From the NCBI GenBank assembly GCA_051745265.1, contig JBNJDW010000072.1:1-8422 (forward strand): a DNA stretch of 8,422 bases, given 5' to 3'. This DNA is from JBNJDW01 sp051745265. Lineage in GTDB: Bacteria > Pseudomonadota > Alphaproteobacteria > Micavibrionales > CSBR16-224. Shown here one piece after another: positions 1-5,965 of the stretch. The position numbers and the translations under genes were made by a program. Numbering within the stretch: position 1 is the stretch's first letter; every line of letters starts with the position of its first letter. The notes under the pieces were generated by a model, which was not told the DNA's origin, did no database searches, and worked only from the letters and a program-made list of their open reading frames with translations.

Positions 1-1281
1 GGCAATATCGGCGCTTTTCATCACATGCCCCGCATCCATACCATCCTGCGGACAATGGGCAATCCCGACCGAGGCCCGGATCTGGAATTGCTCCTGCATA
101 ATCGACATCGGCTCGCGCAGGGCGGCAAAAATCTTATTGGCAATCTCAGAGCTTTCAGAAATATCATGATCGAGCGGCACCATAACCACGAATTCATCGG
201 CACTGGCACGGGCGATGACAGCCCTGTCCGGTGTGGCATTGACCAGCCGTTCGGCCACGGCCTCAAGCAGCATATCGCCGATCTCATGGCCCATGGAATC
301 ATTAATATCCTTGAAATGGTCCAGATCAACCGACATGACCACCAGCGATTTATCCTTGGCCATAACATCGGTTTTAATCGCCGATTCAAGTTTTTCAGCA
401 AACAGGGCGCGATTGGGCAGATCGGTCAGCGTGTCATAATAGGCCAGCCGATGAATACGATCTTCGGCCTGTTCTTTAAGTTTGCTAATATTGGTCGCAT
501 TCTGACGGATCAGATCATTGGCAATATGAATGGTCACACTGACCTCATCCCGGGCCGGGTTGTTCAGGTCCTGCACGGACGGGCTTTCCGGGTCCGACAC
601 GGCATTGACCAGATTACGGCGCAGCAGCAAAATGGGTTCCAACAGCCATTGCGACAGAGCCAGCATCAGAACACTGGTCACAAAGGCCGACAGCAAAACC
701 ATAATCAAAATATTTTGCTTTATATAGGTCATCACATCAGCGCGCACGGATGAGGCATCAAGCTTGGCAACAATAAAATAAGGATTGCGTAAATCGGCCG
801 AGGTATAAATGACTTCATAATACAGGCGATCCGCGCTGAGATAAGTCTCGCCAAGGTTAAAACTGTTTTTCAGACGCAGAACTGTCGTCTCGCCATAGCT
901 GGCAATCTGGCTGAGATCCAGACCATAAATGCTGATTCCGCGTAAGGGAGTTGTCGAAAAAATCTGTGCGGCTTTTTGTTCGGTAATCGGTGAAGCCAGC
1001 TGATCACGACCCTGATCAATCACCGGGGCCAGACCGGACAGGCCCATATCCCTGATCTGCCGCAATTTGGCATTTTCAACTTCAGACAAGGTGAAAACCA
1101 TAATCGCGGCCTGCACCACGACAATGGTCATAAATACAGACAATGCAATTTTCCAGCTGATCCGGCTGCGCCAGATATTCTGGGATTTTGTCATTGTATT
1201 TTTGTCGATATTGCTTAAATCATTGGTCATATCGAACAGCTTGTTTTTTTTCTTACCGCGTGCTGCGCTGCTATATGTCAT
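1..1281 (-). CDS. Membrane-anchored GGDEF-domain signalling protein, 3' end beyond window
   Basis: This frame stays open for 427 codons from the ATG at 1281 to the left edge, so the C-terminus is missing. The start has GAAGGA six bases upstream. Visible architecture: TM helix at about residues 44-65, an extracytoplasmic sensor region to about 189, a second TM helix at about 190-212, a HAMP-like linker (Pro after the TM, DEVS near 245) running into a coiled segment, and a GGDEF domain from about 281. The domain opens with YYDTLTDLPNRALF and keeps the metal/GTP motif DLDHFKDINDSMGH (from D319). However, the signature itself reads RASADEF (S360-A361-D362-E363-F364) instead of GGDEF, and no RxxD inhibitory site precedes it. 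Families opening with LTDLPNR often carry a C-terminal EAL domain, which may lie outside the window. Function inferred: c-di-GMP signalling at the inner membrane. Cyclase activity is doubtful because of the changed motif. Confidence 0.9.
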   Translation of the reverse strand, partial: MTYSSAARGKKKNKLFDMTNDLSNIDKNTMTKSQNIWRSRISWKIALSVFMTIVVVQAAIMVFTLSEVENAKLRQIRDMGLSGLAPVIDQGRDQLASPITEQKAAQIFSTTPLRGISIYGLDLSQIASYGETTVLRLKNSFNLGETYLSADRLYYEVIYTSADLRNPYFIVAKLDASSVRADVMTYIKQNILIMVLLSAFVTSVLMLALSQWLLEPILLLRRNLVNAVSDPESPSVQDLNNPARDEVSVTIHIANDLIRQNATNISKLKEQAEDRIHRLAYYDTLTDLPNRALFAEKLESAIKTDVMAKDKSLVVMSVDLDHFKDINDSMGHEIGDMLLEAVAERLVNATPDRAVIARASADEFVVMVPLDHDISESSEIANKIFAALREPMSIMQEQFQIRASVGIAHCPQDGMDAGHVMKSADIA

Positions 1282-1310
1282 TTCCCGTCCTTCGGGTAAA
1301 TTGCCCCTTT

Positions 1311-1325
1311 TACGACTTTATCGTA
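1311..1325. repeat. Interrupted palindrome in GGDEF gene leader
   Basis: TACGA-CTTTA-TCGTA: two 5-bp arms around a 5-bp spacer, 30 bp upstream of the GGDEF start codon. It could be an operator or a small RNA hairpin in the leader. Its core shares CTTTAT with the larger palindrome at 1442. Confidence 0.4.
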
Positions 1326-1386
1326 GTCCTATCCACTCTACGTGATGGGTATTAACAATCCGTATAAAAGTTATGAAAAATTTTAA

Positions 1387-1400
1387 GAATGGATCCATTC
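1387..1400. repeat. Perfect 14-bp palindrome GAATGGATCCATTC
   Basis: A perfect palindrome with no loop, lying in the GGDEF gene's upstream region. It resembles a dimeric regulator site more than a terminator, because no T tract follows on either strand. Confidence 0.45.
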
Positions 1401-1420
1401 CCGGATAAAGCCGTGTCTTT

Positions 1421-1438
1421 TTAAACCCCTTAACCCCC
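1421..1438. repeat. Tandem 9-bp direct repeat TTAAACCCC/TTAACCCCC
   Basis: Two adjacent 9-mers identical at 8 of 9 positions, between the palindromes at 1387 and 1442. The role is unknown. The TTAA halves are 5 bp apart, not the 7 bp needed for a CtrA box. Confidence 0.35.
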
Positions 1439-1441
1439 ACT

Positions 1442-1457
1442 ATACTTTATAAAGTAT
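1442..1457. promoter_or_regulatory. Perfect 16-bp palindrome, candidate operator
   Basis: ATACTTTATAAAGTAT is perfectly self-complementary. It overlaps the -10 element and the expected transcription start of the minus-strand promoter proposed for the GGDEF gene, which is a classic position for a repressor. The binding protein cannot be named from the sequence. Confidence 0.5.
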
Positions 1458-1481
1458 CCTTTATTTCTTTTTTGCTTTCAA
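1453..1481 (-). promoter_or_regulatory. Candidate sigma-70 promoter for GGDEF gene
   Basis: On the minus strand, TTGAAA (1481-1476), a 17-bp spacer and GATACT (1458-1453). The -35 is good and the -10 moderate. Transcription would start near 1446, giving a leader of about 165 nt. No convincing intrinsic terminator for the upstream dihydroorotase gene is visible, so read-through may also feed the GGDEF gene. Confidence 0.4.
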
Positions 1482-1500
1482 GCCTCTAAATTCTGACCGG

Positions 1501-2835
1501 TTACGGCAGGAAAGCGACCTGTTGTCCGGCTTTGTGTTTTTGGACCTCGCCTTCGCGCATGACAATTGTACCATTCACAACCGTCATCCGTGGCCAGGCA
1601 CTGACCTTCAGCCCCTCAAAGGGAGTCCAGCCGCATTTCGATTCGATCCAGTTATCGGTGATTTCGGTGTTGGCTTTCATATCGACAATGGTCAGATCGG
1701 CATCATAGCCGACACAAAGCCGGCCTTTACCGGCAATACCGAACAGGCGCTGCGGGCCATGACACATCAGATCCAGCGCCCGCATCAGGCTGAGCCGCCC
1801 TTGGTTGACATGGTGGAGCATGACCGGCACCAGTGTCTGGACGCCGGGCATACCGCTCGGGCTATTGGGATAGCTCTGTGATTTTTCGTCCAAAGTATGC
1901 GGGGCGTGGTCGGAGCCCATAACATCAATTACCCCGTTTTCAATCGCCCGCCAGAGAGCCTCCTGATGATATTGATCACGGACCGGCGGATTCATCTGCG
2001 CCCGGCTGCCCAGGCGCTCATAGCATTCCGGCGCGGTCAGGGTCAGATGCTGCGGCGTGGCTTCGGCGGAAATAATGTCTTTGTTTTTGGCAATCAAATC
2101 CAGCTCTGCCGCGGTGGTGATATGCAGGATATGGGTTGGCCGTCCGGTGCGCCGGGCAATATTGATAATCCGCTGGGTGGCCAGCAGGGCCGCTTGGGGG
2201 TCGCGAATCACCGGATGCAAAGTCACATCACTGTTATCGGTATATTCGGCGGCGCGGGCGCGCAGGCGCTCCTGATCCTCGGCATGAACAGCAACACGTT
2301 TGCGGCCTGATTTAAAAATTTTCTCGAGTATGACATCTTTCTCGGTCAACAGGTCACCGGTACTGGCGCCCATAAAGACCTTAACCCCGCAGCAGCCGGG
2401 CAGGGCCTCCAGATGGGGTAGATTTTCGATATTGGTTTCACTGCCGCCGATAAAAAACGCATAATTGGCATGCGCTGATTCGGCGGCGCGGTCGAGCTTA
2501 TGCTGCAAAGTGTCCGCCGTCAGGGTCAACGGATTGGTATTGGGCATTTCAAAGATCGTCGTCACCCCGCCGGCAATGGCAGAGCGCATGCCCGATTCCA
2601 AATCCTCCTTATGCGTCAGCCCCGGTTCACGGAAATGAACCTGACTGTCAATCACGCCGGGAAAGATATGCAGCCCCGTGCAATCAATGACCTCCGCGGC
2701 CATAGAGATATCAATATCGCCAAGCGCGGTGATTGTACCATCCTTAACGCCGACCGTGGTTTCAACTGCCCCGGCCGGGGTCATGACGGTGCCGCCGGTA
2801 AAACAGCGGTCGAATTTTTGATTTTTATCTGACAT
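1501..2835 (-). CDS. pyrC: Dihydroorotase, class I / allantoinase-like amidohydrolase
   Basis: The 444-aa protein should catalyse reversible cyclisation of N-carbamoyl-aspartate to dihydroorotate, step three of pyrimidine synthesis, in the cytoplasm. It is a full-length cyclic amidohydrolase. The metal-site strand reads DSQVHFREPG, so the first His of the usual HxH is Gln65 and only His67 remains. Other ligands look present: K152 in VKVFMG (the position of the carboxylated Lys), H184 in VHAED, H238 in ILHIT and D309 in GSDHAPHT. The substrate-binding pair R69 and N99 is 30 residues apart, as in class I enzymes. From memory, the Gln form is normal in an alphaproteobacterial subgroup annotated as dihydroorotase. 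The start ATG has AAGGG at suitable spacing. The gene is divergent from cysS. An allantoinase or hydantoinase role cannot be excluded. Confidence 0.88.
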   Translation of the reverse strand: MSDKNQKFDRCFTGGTVMTPAGAVETTVGVKDGTITALGDIDISMAAEVIDCTGLHIFPGVIDSQVHFREPGLTHKEDLESGMRSAIAGGVTTIFEMPNTNPLTLTADTLQHKLDRAAESAHANYAFFIGGSETNIENLPHLEALPGCCGVKVFMGASTGDLLTEKDVILEKIFKSGRKRVAVHAEDQERLRARAAEYTDNSDVTLHPVIRDPQAALLATQRIINIARRTGRPTHILHITTAAELDLIAKNKDIISAEATPQHLTLTAPECYERLGSRAQMNPPVRDQYHQEALWRAIENGVIDVMGSDHAPHTLDEKSQSYPNSPSGMPGVQTLVPVMLHHVNQGRLSLMRALDLMCHGPQRLFGIAGKGRLCVGYDADLTIVDMKANTEITDNWIESKCGWTPFEGLKVSAWPRMTVVNGTIVMREGEVQKHKAGQQVAFLP

Positions 2836-2861
2836 CCGGGCCCTTTTTATATTACATTACA

Positions 2862-2891
2862 GTGACGAGCCTGAAGTTTAAACCATATAAA
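2862..2891 (+). promoter_or_regulatory. Candidate cysS promoter
   Basis: GTGACG (2862-2867), an 18-bp spacer and TATAAA (2886-2891), inside the 70-bp divergent pyrC/cysS spacer. Transcription would start near 2898, only about 8 nt before the cysS ATG, which fits the absence of a clear Shine-Dalgarno (only GAAAAG). The cysS message may be nearly leaderless. Confidence 0.4.
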
Positions 2892-2905
2892 GATTTTGAA
2901 AAGCC

Positions 2906-4312
2906 ATGAGTGTCACCTTTTATAATACCCGCACCCGCCAAAAAGAGGATTTTATCCCGCTGCAAGACGGCAAAGCCGGCATCTACAGCTGCGGCCCCAC
3001 GGTTTATCACCATGCCCATCTTGGCAATATGCGGGCGAATATTTTTGCCGATCTGCTGCGCCGGGTCATGGAGCATGCCGGATATGACGTCACACATGTC
3101 ATGAACATCACCGATGTCGGTCATCTGGTCAGCGATGATGACGAGGGCGAGGATAAAATGGAAGTCGGCAAAAAACGCGAAGGGCTGGATGCCTGGGGCA
3201 TTGCCGAAAAATATACTGAATCCTTTTTCGATCACTGCCATAAGCTGAATATCCTCACCCCGCATATTGTCTGCAAGGCCACCGAACATATTGAACAGCA
3301 GATCGCCCTGATCCAAAAACTCGAAGACCGCGGTCTGGCCTATGTCATTGATGACGGGGTTTATTTTGACACCTCGAAATTTGAAGCCTATGGCGCGATG
3401 GCCAAACTGGATATCGAGGGGCTTGAAGGCGGCAAACGCATCAGTGATATCGGCAAGAAACATAAAACCGATTTTGCCTTGTGGAAATTTTCACCCAAGG
3501 ACAGCCAGCGCGATATGGAATGGGACAGCCCGTGGGGCAAAGGCTTCCCCGGCTGGCATGTTGAATGCTCAGCCATGTCGATGCATTATCTGGGTGAACA
3601 GTTTGATATTCATAGCGGCGGTATTGACCATATTCCCATCCATCACACCAATGAAATCGCCCAGAGCGAGGCGGCCACCGGCAAAAAACCCTTCGTCAAT
3701 GTCTGGCTGCATAATGAATTCCTGCAATTCGGCGATGACGTCAAGATGAGCAAATCGAAAGGCGACACGCTGACCGTCGACAGCCTCGAAGACCGCGGCT
3801 ATGATCCGCTGGCCTTTCGGTATCTGATGCTGACCGCCCATTACCGCAACCCGGTCAAGTTCACCTGGGAGGCGCTGGATGGCGCGGCATCAACACTCAA
3901 ACGCCTCCGTAAACAGGCACTCGACATCAAACATAATACTGAATCCAGTCCGGCGGAAGATATCAGCGAGACCGCGGCGCTCTATATCACCAAATTTGAC
4001 ACCGCCCTGTTTGATGATCTGAACAGCGCCGTGGCGCTGGCCGAATTGCACAGCATGCTGGGCGATGCCCGGCTGGATGATTTTGAAAAAATGGCCCTGT
4101 TGATGTATTTTGAACCGGTCTTGCATCTGGGCCTGTTCGAAGAACAGGAAGCCGCGGCCATTCCGGCAGAAATCATTGAAATGGCCAGTCAGCGCAAAGC
4201 CGCCCGCGAAGACCGCAACTGGGCCGAGGCCGACCGCCTGCGCGCTGAAATCGCCAAACAGGGTTTTGATGTCATGGACAGTGATGACGGTTTCGAAGTC
4301 TTTAAAAAATAA
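2906..4312 (+). CDS. cysS: Cysteinyl-tRNA synthetase
   Basis: This 468-aa class I aminoacyl-tRNA synthetase charges tRNA-Cys in the cytoplasm. The length is normal for bacterial CysRS. The N-terminal SCGPTVYHHAHLGN carries zinc ligand C29 and the HIGH-type motif HLGN (38-41). The remaining zinc ligands are C221 (HVECSAMS), H246 and E250 (HHTNEIAQSE), with the same 25- and 4-residue spacings as in the E. coli enzyme. The KMSKS loop is exact at 280-284. The C-terminus has the family's typical NWAEADRLRAEI helix and a GFDVMD end. The start ATG at 2906 gives the expected N-terminus (MSVTFYNTRT) although the ribosome site is poor. It is first in a likely operon with the two small genes downstream (gaps of 23 and 11 bp). 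Confidence 0.98.
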   Translation: MSVTFYNTRTRQKEDFIPLQDGKAGIYSCGPTVYHHAHLGNMRANIFADLLRRVMEHAGYDVTHVMNITDVGHLVSDDDEGEDKMEVGKKREGLDAWGIAEKYTESFFDHCHKLNILTPHIVCKATEHIEQQIALIQKLEDRGLAYVIDDGVYFDTSKFEAYGAMAKLDIEGLEGGKRISDIGKKHKTDFALWKFSPKDSQRDMEWDSPWGKGFPGWHVECSAMSMHYLGEQFDIHSGGIDHIPIHHTNEIAQSEAATGKKPFVNVWLHNEFLQFGDDVKMSKSKGDTLTVDSLEDRGYDPLAFRYLMLTAHYRNPVKFTWEALDGAASTLKRLRKQALDIKHNTESSPAEDISETAALYITKFDTALFDDLNSAVALAELHSMLGDARLDDFEKMALLMYFEPVLHLGLFEEQEAAAIPAEIIEMASQRKAAREDRNWAEADRLRAEIAKQGFDVMDSDDGFEVFKK

Positions 4313-4335
4313 TCTGACAAGAAAGGCAAAAAAAG

Positions 4336-4518
4336 ATGACCACCAAAGCCCCTGAAATTATCAAAGTCAAAGCCGATACTGAAAAAGTCTCCTGCGATGG
4401 CGGCGGCGGTGCCCTTGGCCATCCGCGGGTTTTTTACAGTTTTGATGGCCGCGATACGGTTGTCTGCGGCTATTGTGACCGCGAATTTACCAAACTACCG
4501 TCCAAAAAGGCGAGCTAA
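4336..4518 (+). CDS. CHCC zinc-finger protein, NDUFS6-like
   Basis: A 60-aa protein with one zinc-binding pattern: C20, H29, C44 and C47, in the order SCDGGGGALGHPRV then VCGYCDREF. This is the zf-CHCC family, whose mitochondrial member NDUFS6 is a zinc-binding accessory subunit of respiratory complex I. In alphaproteobacteria the small soluble homologue is thought to serve complex I or its assembly; that role is knowledge of the family, not shown here. The start follows AAAGG at a rather long distance. It lies 23 bp after cysS and its stop is 11 bp before the IscU-like gene, so co-transcription is likely. Confidence 0.9.
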   Translation: MTTKAPEIIKVKADTEKVSCDGGGGALGHPRVFYSFDGRDTVVCGYCDREFTKLPSKKAS

Positions 4519-4529
4519 GGTTTAAGCCG

Positions 4530-5003
4530 ATGACCGCGCCGGAGCTTGATAGCGACAACGCCGCCAGACTGTATAATACAGCGCTGCTTGAACATGTCAG
4601 CGGCCTTAAAAATCAGGACCGGCTGACCGATCCTGCCGCCTTTGGTCATGCCGTCAGCCCGATTTGCGGCAGCGAAGTGACGATTGACCTTACCCTTAAC
4701 GACACAGACGGCACCATCACCGCCATCGGCCATGAGGTATCGGCCTGCGCGCTGACCAAAACCGTTTTATCGGTCCTGCGCGCCGCAGCGCCCGGCATGA
4801 CCCGGGCTGACATTGAAGCCGGCCACAGCACTCTGCGCGCCCTGCTGGAGAATGGTGAAACCCCGCAGGCCCCCTGGCAAGATCTCGATATTCTGCGCCC
4901 GGCGCGCGATTATACGGCGCGGCATAATTCCATGCTCCTGCCCTTCGAGGCCAGCCTCAAGGCATTTGATAAACTTGCCAATCCCCCCAAAAATACTATA
5001 TAA
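4530..5003 (+). CDS. IscU/NifU-like Fe-S cluster assembly scaffold, two-cysteine variant
   Basis: The 157-aa protein belongs to the IscU/SufU fold that builds or passes Fe-S clusters in the cytoplasm. Visible family elements are PICGSEVTIDL (C46), followed by G-H-E-V-S-A-C-A-L (C73), and a C-terminal PARDYTARHNSMLLPF. The usual third cysteine, expected at RHxC, is Ser134, and the usual CGD is CGS at 46-48, so only two of the three canonical cluster-binding cysteines remain. From memory, many alphaproteobacterial members share this pattern, so it may be a subfamily trait rather than decay. Its role could be accessory to a canonical SufU or IscU. The Shine-Dalgarno (TAAGG) overlaps the stop of the zinc-finger gene. 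The gene ends in TAATAATAA, three stops in a row. Confidence 0.85.
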   Translation: MTAPELDSDNAARLYNTALLEHVSGLKNQDRLTDPAAFGHAVSPICGSEVTIDLTLNDTDGTITAIGHEVSACALTKTVLSVLRAAAPGMTRADIEAGHSTLRALLENGETPQAPWQDLDILRPARDYTARHNSMLLPFEASLKAFDKLANPPKNTI

Positions 5004-5004
5004 T
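4974..5004 (+). promoter_or_regulatory. Promoter of hsp20, heat-shock-like
   Basis: TTGCCA (4975-4980), an 18-bp spacer and a perfect TATAAT (4999-5004), lying across the end of the IscU-like gene. The same stretch also reads CTTG (4974) - 18 bp - CTATAT (4996-5001), close to what is known of alphaproteobacterial RpoH (sigma-32) promoters. Start of transcription is expected near 5011. Which sigma factor uses it cannot be decided by eye. Confidence 0.6.
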
Positions 5005-5011
5005 AATAAGA

Positions 5012-5062
5012 GTGATGCCTTTTAGGATCACGAAAATGAAGCTTGCTTGATTTAAAGGAGCT
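5012..5062 (+). ncRNA. ROSE-like RNA thermometer in hsp20 leader
   Basis: Two hairpins fill the roughly 58-nt leader. Hairpin 1 (5012-5031) pairs GTGAT with ATCAC and CC with GG, leaving G5017 bulged, with loop TTTTA. Hairpin 2 pairs AGCTT-G-CTT (5040-5048) with AAGGAGCT (5055-5062) over loop GATTTA; G5045 is bulged and the entire Shine-Dalgarno AAGGAG (5055-5060) is sequestered. The 5' arm contains UUGCU with the G bulged opposite the Shine-Dalgarno, the known hallmark of ROSE thermometers (U-U/C-G-C-U) that control small heat-shock genes in proteobacteria. The start codon follows 8 nt after the Shine-Dalgarno. This leader is shorter than typical ROSE elements. Confidence 0.7.
5036..5050 (+). 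CDS. Possible leader mini-ORF (MKLA)
   Basis: ATG-AAG-CTT-GCT-TGA lies inside the hsp20 leader, with AGGA (5024-5027) 8 nt upstream. It covers the 5' arm of the thermometer hairpin and stops in its loop. It is short enough to be chance. If translated, the ribosome would open the hairpin. Confidence 0.2.
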   Translation: MKLA

Positions 5063-5068
5063 ACGCAA

Positions 5069-5575
5069 ATGACAAAGCAAATCTCAATATTCTCCAGCCC
5101 CTTCATGCTGGGCTTTGAAGAAATCGAGCGCACGCTCGACAAAATTGCCAGATCGGGCAATGACAGCTATCCGCCGTATAATATCGAGCAAACCAGCGAT
5201 TATGATTTTAAAATCGTTATTGCCGTTGCCGGTTTTACCATGGAGGATCTGTCCGTCCAGATCGAACAAAACCAACTGGTTATTCGGGGCAAACGTGATA
5301 ACAGCCGCGAGGATGAGGAAAAAACCTATCTCCACCGCGGCATTGCCACCCGCCAATTCCACCGTTCTTTTGTGCTGGCCGATGATATCGAAGTTCTGGA
5401 GGCCAGCCTTGAAAACGGTCTTCTGAGCATTGGTTTACGCCGGATCATGCCGGAAATCACTGTGCAGAAAATTGAAATCAAAAATGGCGAGGCCGGCACC
5501 GGCCAAAAGGCCCTGACCCATGATAAAACGGCAGAGGATGAACGCACCATTGAGGTCGAAAACAAGAAATCCTAA
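5069..5575 (+). CDS. Small heat-shock protein, Hsp20/IbpA family
   Basis: This 168-aa ATP-independent chaperone holds unfolding proteins for later refolding by other chaperones. The short N-terminal arm (1-34, with FSSPFMLGFEEIER) is typical of class A rhizobial and IbpA-type proteins. The alpha-crystallin domain runs from about YPPYNIE (34) to the conserved A-x-L-x-N-G-L-L motif (112-119). The C-terminal IxI anchor that ties dimers into larger oligomers is IEI at 135-137. A longer-than-usual charged tail (138-168) follows, rich in Glu and Lys and probably disordered. The start is set by AAGGAG 8 nt upstream. Expression is likely heat-induced through both the promoter and the leader hairpin. 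The gene pairs with a DUF1150 gene 60 bp downstream. Confidence 0.95.
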   Translation: MTKQISIFSSPFMLGFEEIERTLDKIARSGNDSYPPYNIEQTSDYDFKIVIAVAGFTMEDLSVQIEQNQLVIRGKRDNSREDEEKTYLHRGIATRQFHRSFVLADDIEVLEASLENGLLSIGLRRIMPEITVQKIEIKNGEAGTGQKALTHDKTAEDERTIEVENKKS

Positions 5576-5576
5576 C

Positions 5577-5600
5577 AACGTGCCGCTTAAAGCGGGCGTT
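5577..5600 (+). promoter_or_regulatory. Intercistronic hairpin between hsp20 and DUF1150
   Basis: Starting two bases after the hsp20 stop, AACGT-(G)-CCGCT pairs with AGCGGGCGTT over loop TAA: about 10 bp with one bulged G and one G-U pair. There is no T tract after it, so it is more likely an mRNA-stabilising or processing hairpin than a full terminator. It could set different levels for the two genes. Confidence 0.55.
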
Positions 5601-5635
5601 CGGCTCCACATCTTGCCACTGAAAGGAAGGTTGCC

Positions 5636-5875
5636 ATGTTTTTAAGTAAAAATAACCCACAATCCCCGCCGCTGAAATACGGCGCCATTACCAAGGAAGA
5701 CCTGCTTAATATGGGCGCCGGACAGATCGCCTATATCAAGGAATCACAGCATGACGATAAAACCGTCTATCAGGTTTATCTGGCCAATGGCACCTTGATG
5801 AGCGAAGAAGAAAATTACCGGCAGGCCCGCAATGAACTGCGCGAACATAACATCATGTGCGCGACGATTCATTAA
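5636..5875 (+). CDS. DUF1150 family protein
   Basis: The 79-aa soluble protein matches the DUF1150 family, recognised by the block DLLNMGAGQIAYIK (residues 22-35), the YQVYLANGT stretch and a C-terminal REHNIMCATIH. There is no signal peptide, membrane segment or catalytic motif. The family has no established biochemical function that I know of. It is repeatedly found beside small heat-shock genes in alphaproteobacteria, which suggests a role in the same stress response. The start has AAGGAAGG 7 nt upstream, much stronger and more open than the hsp20 site, so this gene may be translated at all temperatures when transcribed. Confidence 0.88.
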   Translation: MFLSKNNPQSPPLKYGAITKEDLLNMGAGQIAYIKESQHDDKTVYQVYLANGTLMSEEENYRQARNELREHNIMCATIH

Positions 5876-5916
5876 GGCGCAATATTTGCGGATAAAAGCC
5901 GCCCGCCGTACAAAAA

Positions 5917-5943
5917 AAAGCGGCACATGTTTGGCGCCGCTTT
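5917..5943. terminator. Bidirectional intrinsic terminator
   Basis: AAAGCGGC (5917-5924) pairs perfectly with GCCGCTTT (5936-5943) over an 11-nt loop. On the minus strand it is followed by a run of eight T (5919-5912), a strong terminator for the 145-aa gene. On the plus strand the T run is shorter (TTTAACTTT) and closes the hsp20/DUF1150 unit. Confidence 0.85.
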
Positions 5944-5965
5944 AACTTTATAAAATAGATATCTA

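Noticed and set aside
25..753. Open frame of 242 codons on the plus strand
   Set aside because: It is antisense to the GGDEF gene, whose minus-strand frame gives clear TM segments and domain motifs. The plus-strand translation is His/Gln/Asn-rich noise.
1421..1434. Possible CtrA box (TTAA...TTAAC)
   Set aside because: The two halves are 5 bp apart, whereas the CtrA consensus needs 7.
1897..2310. Open frame of 137 codons on the plus strand
   Set aside because: It is antisense to the metal-binding core of the dihydroorotase and shows no coherent domain.
2852..3463. Open frame of 203 codons on the minus strand
   Set aside because: It is antisense to the N-terminal half of cysS, which holds the HLGN motif and zinc ligand. 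It has no support of its own.
4530..5003. IscU-like gene read as a decaying pseudogene because a cluster cysteine is missing
   Set aside because: The frame is intact and full-length with a normal C-terminus, and the Ser at this place seems common in related alphaproteobacterial proteins.
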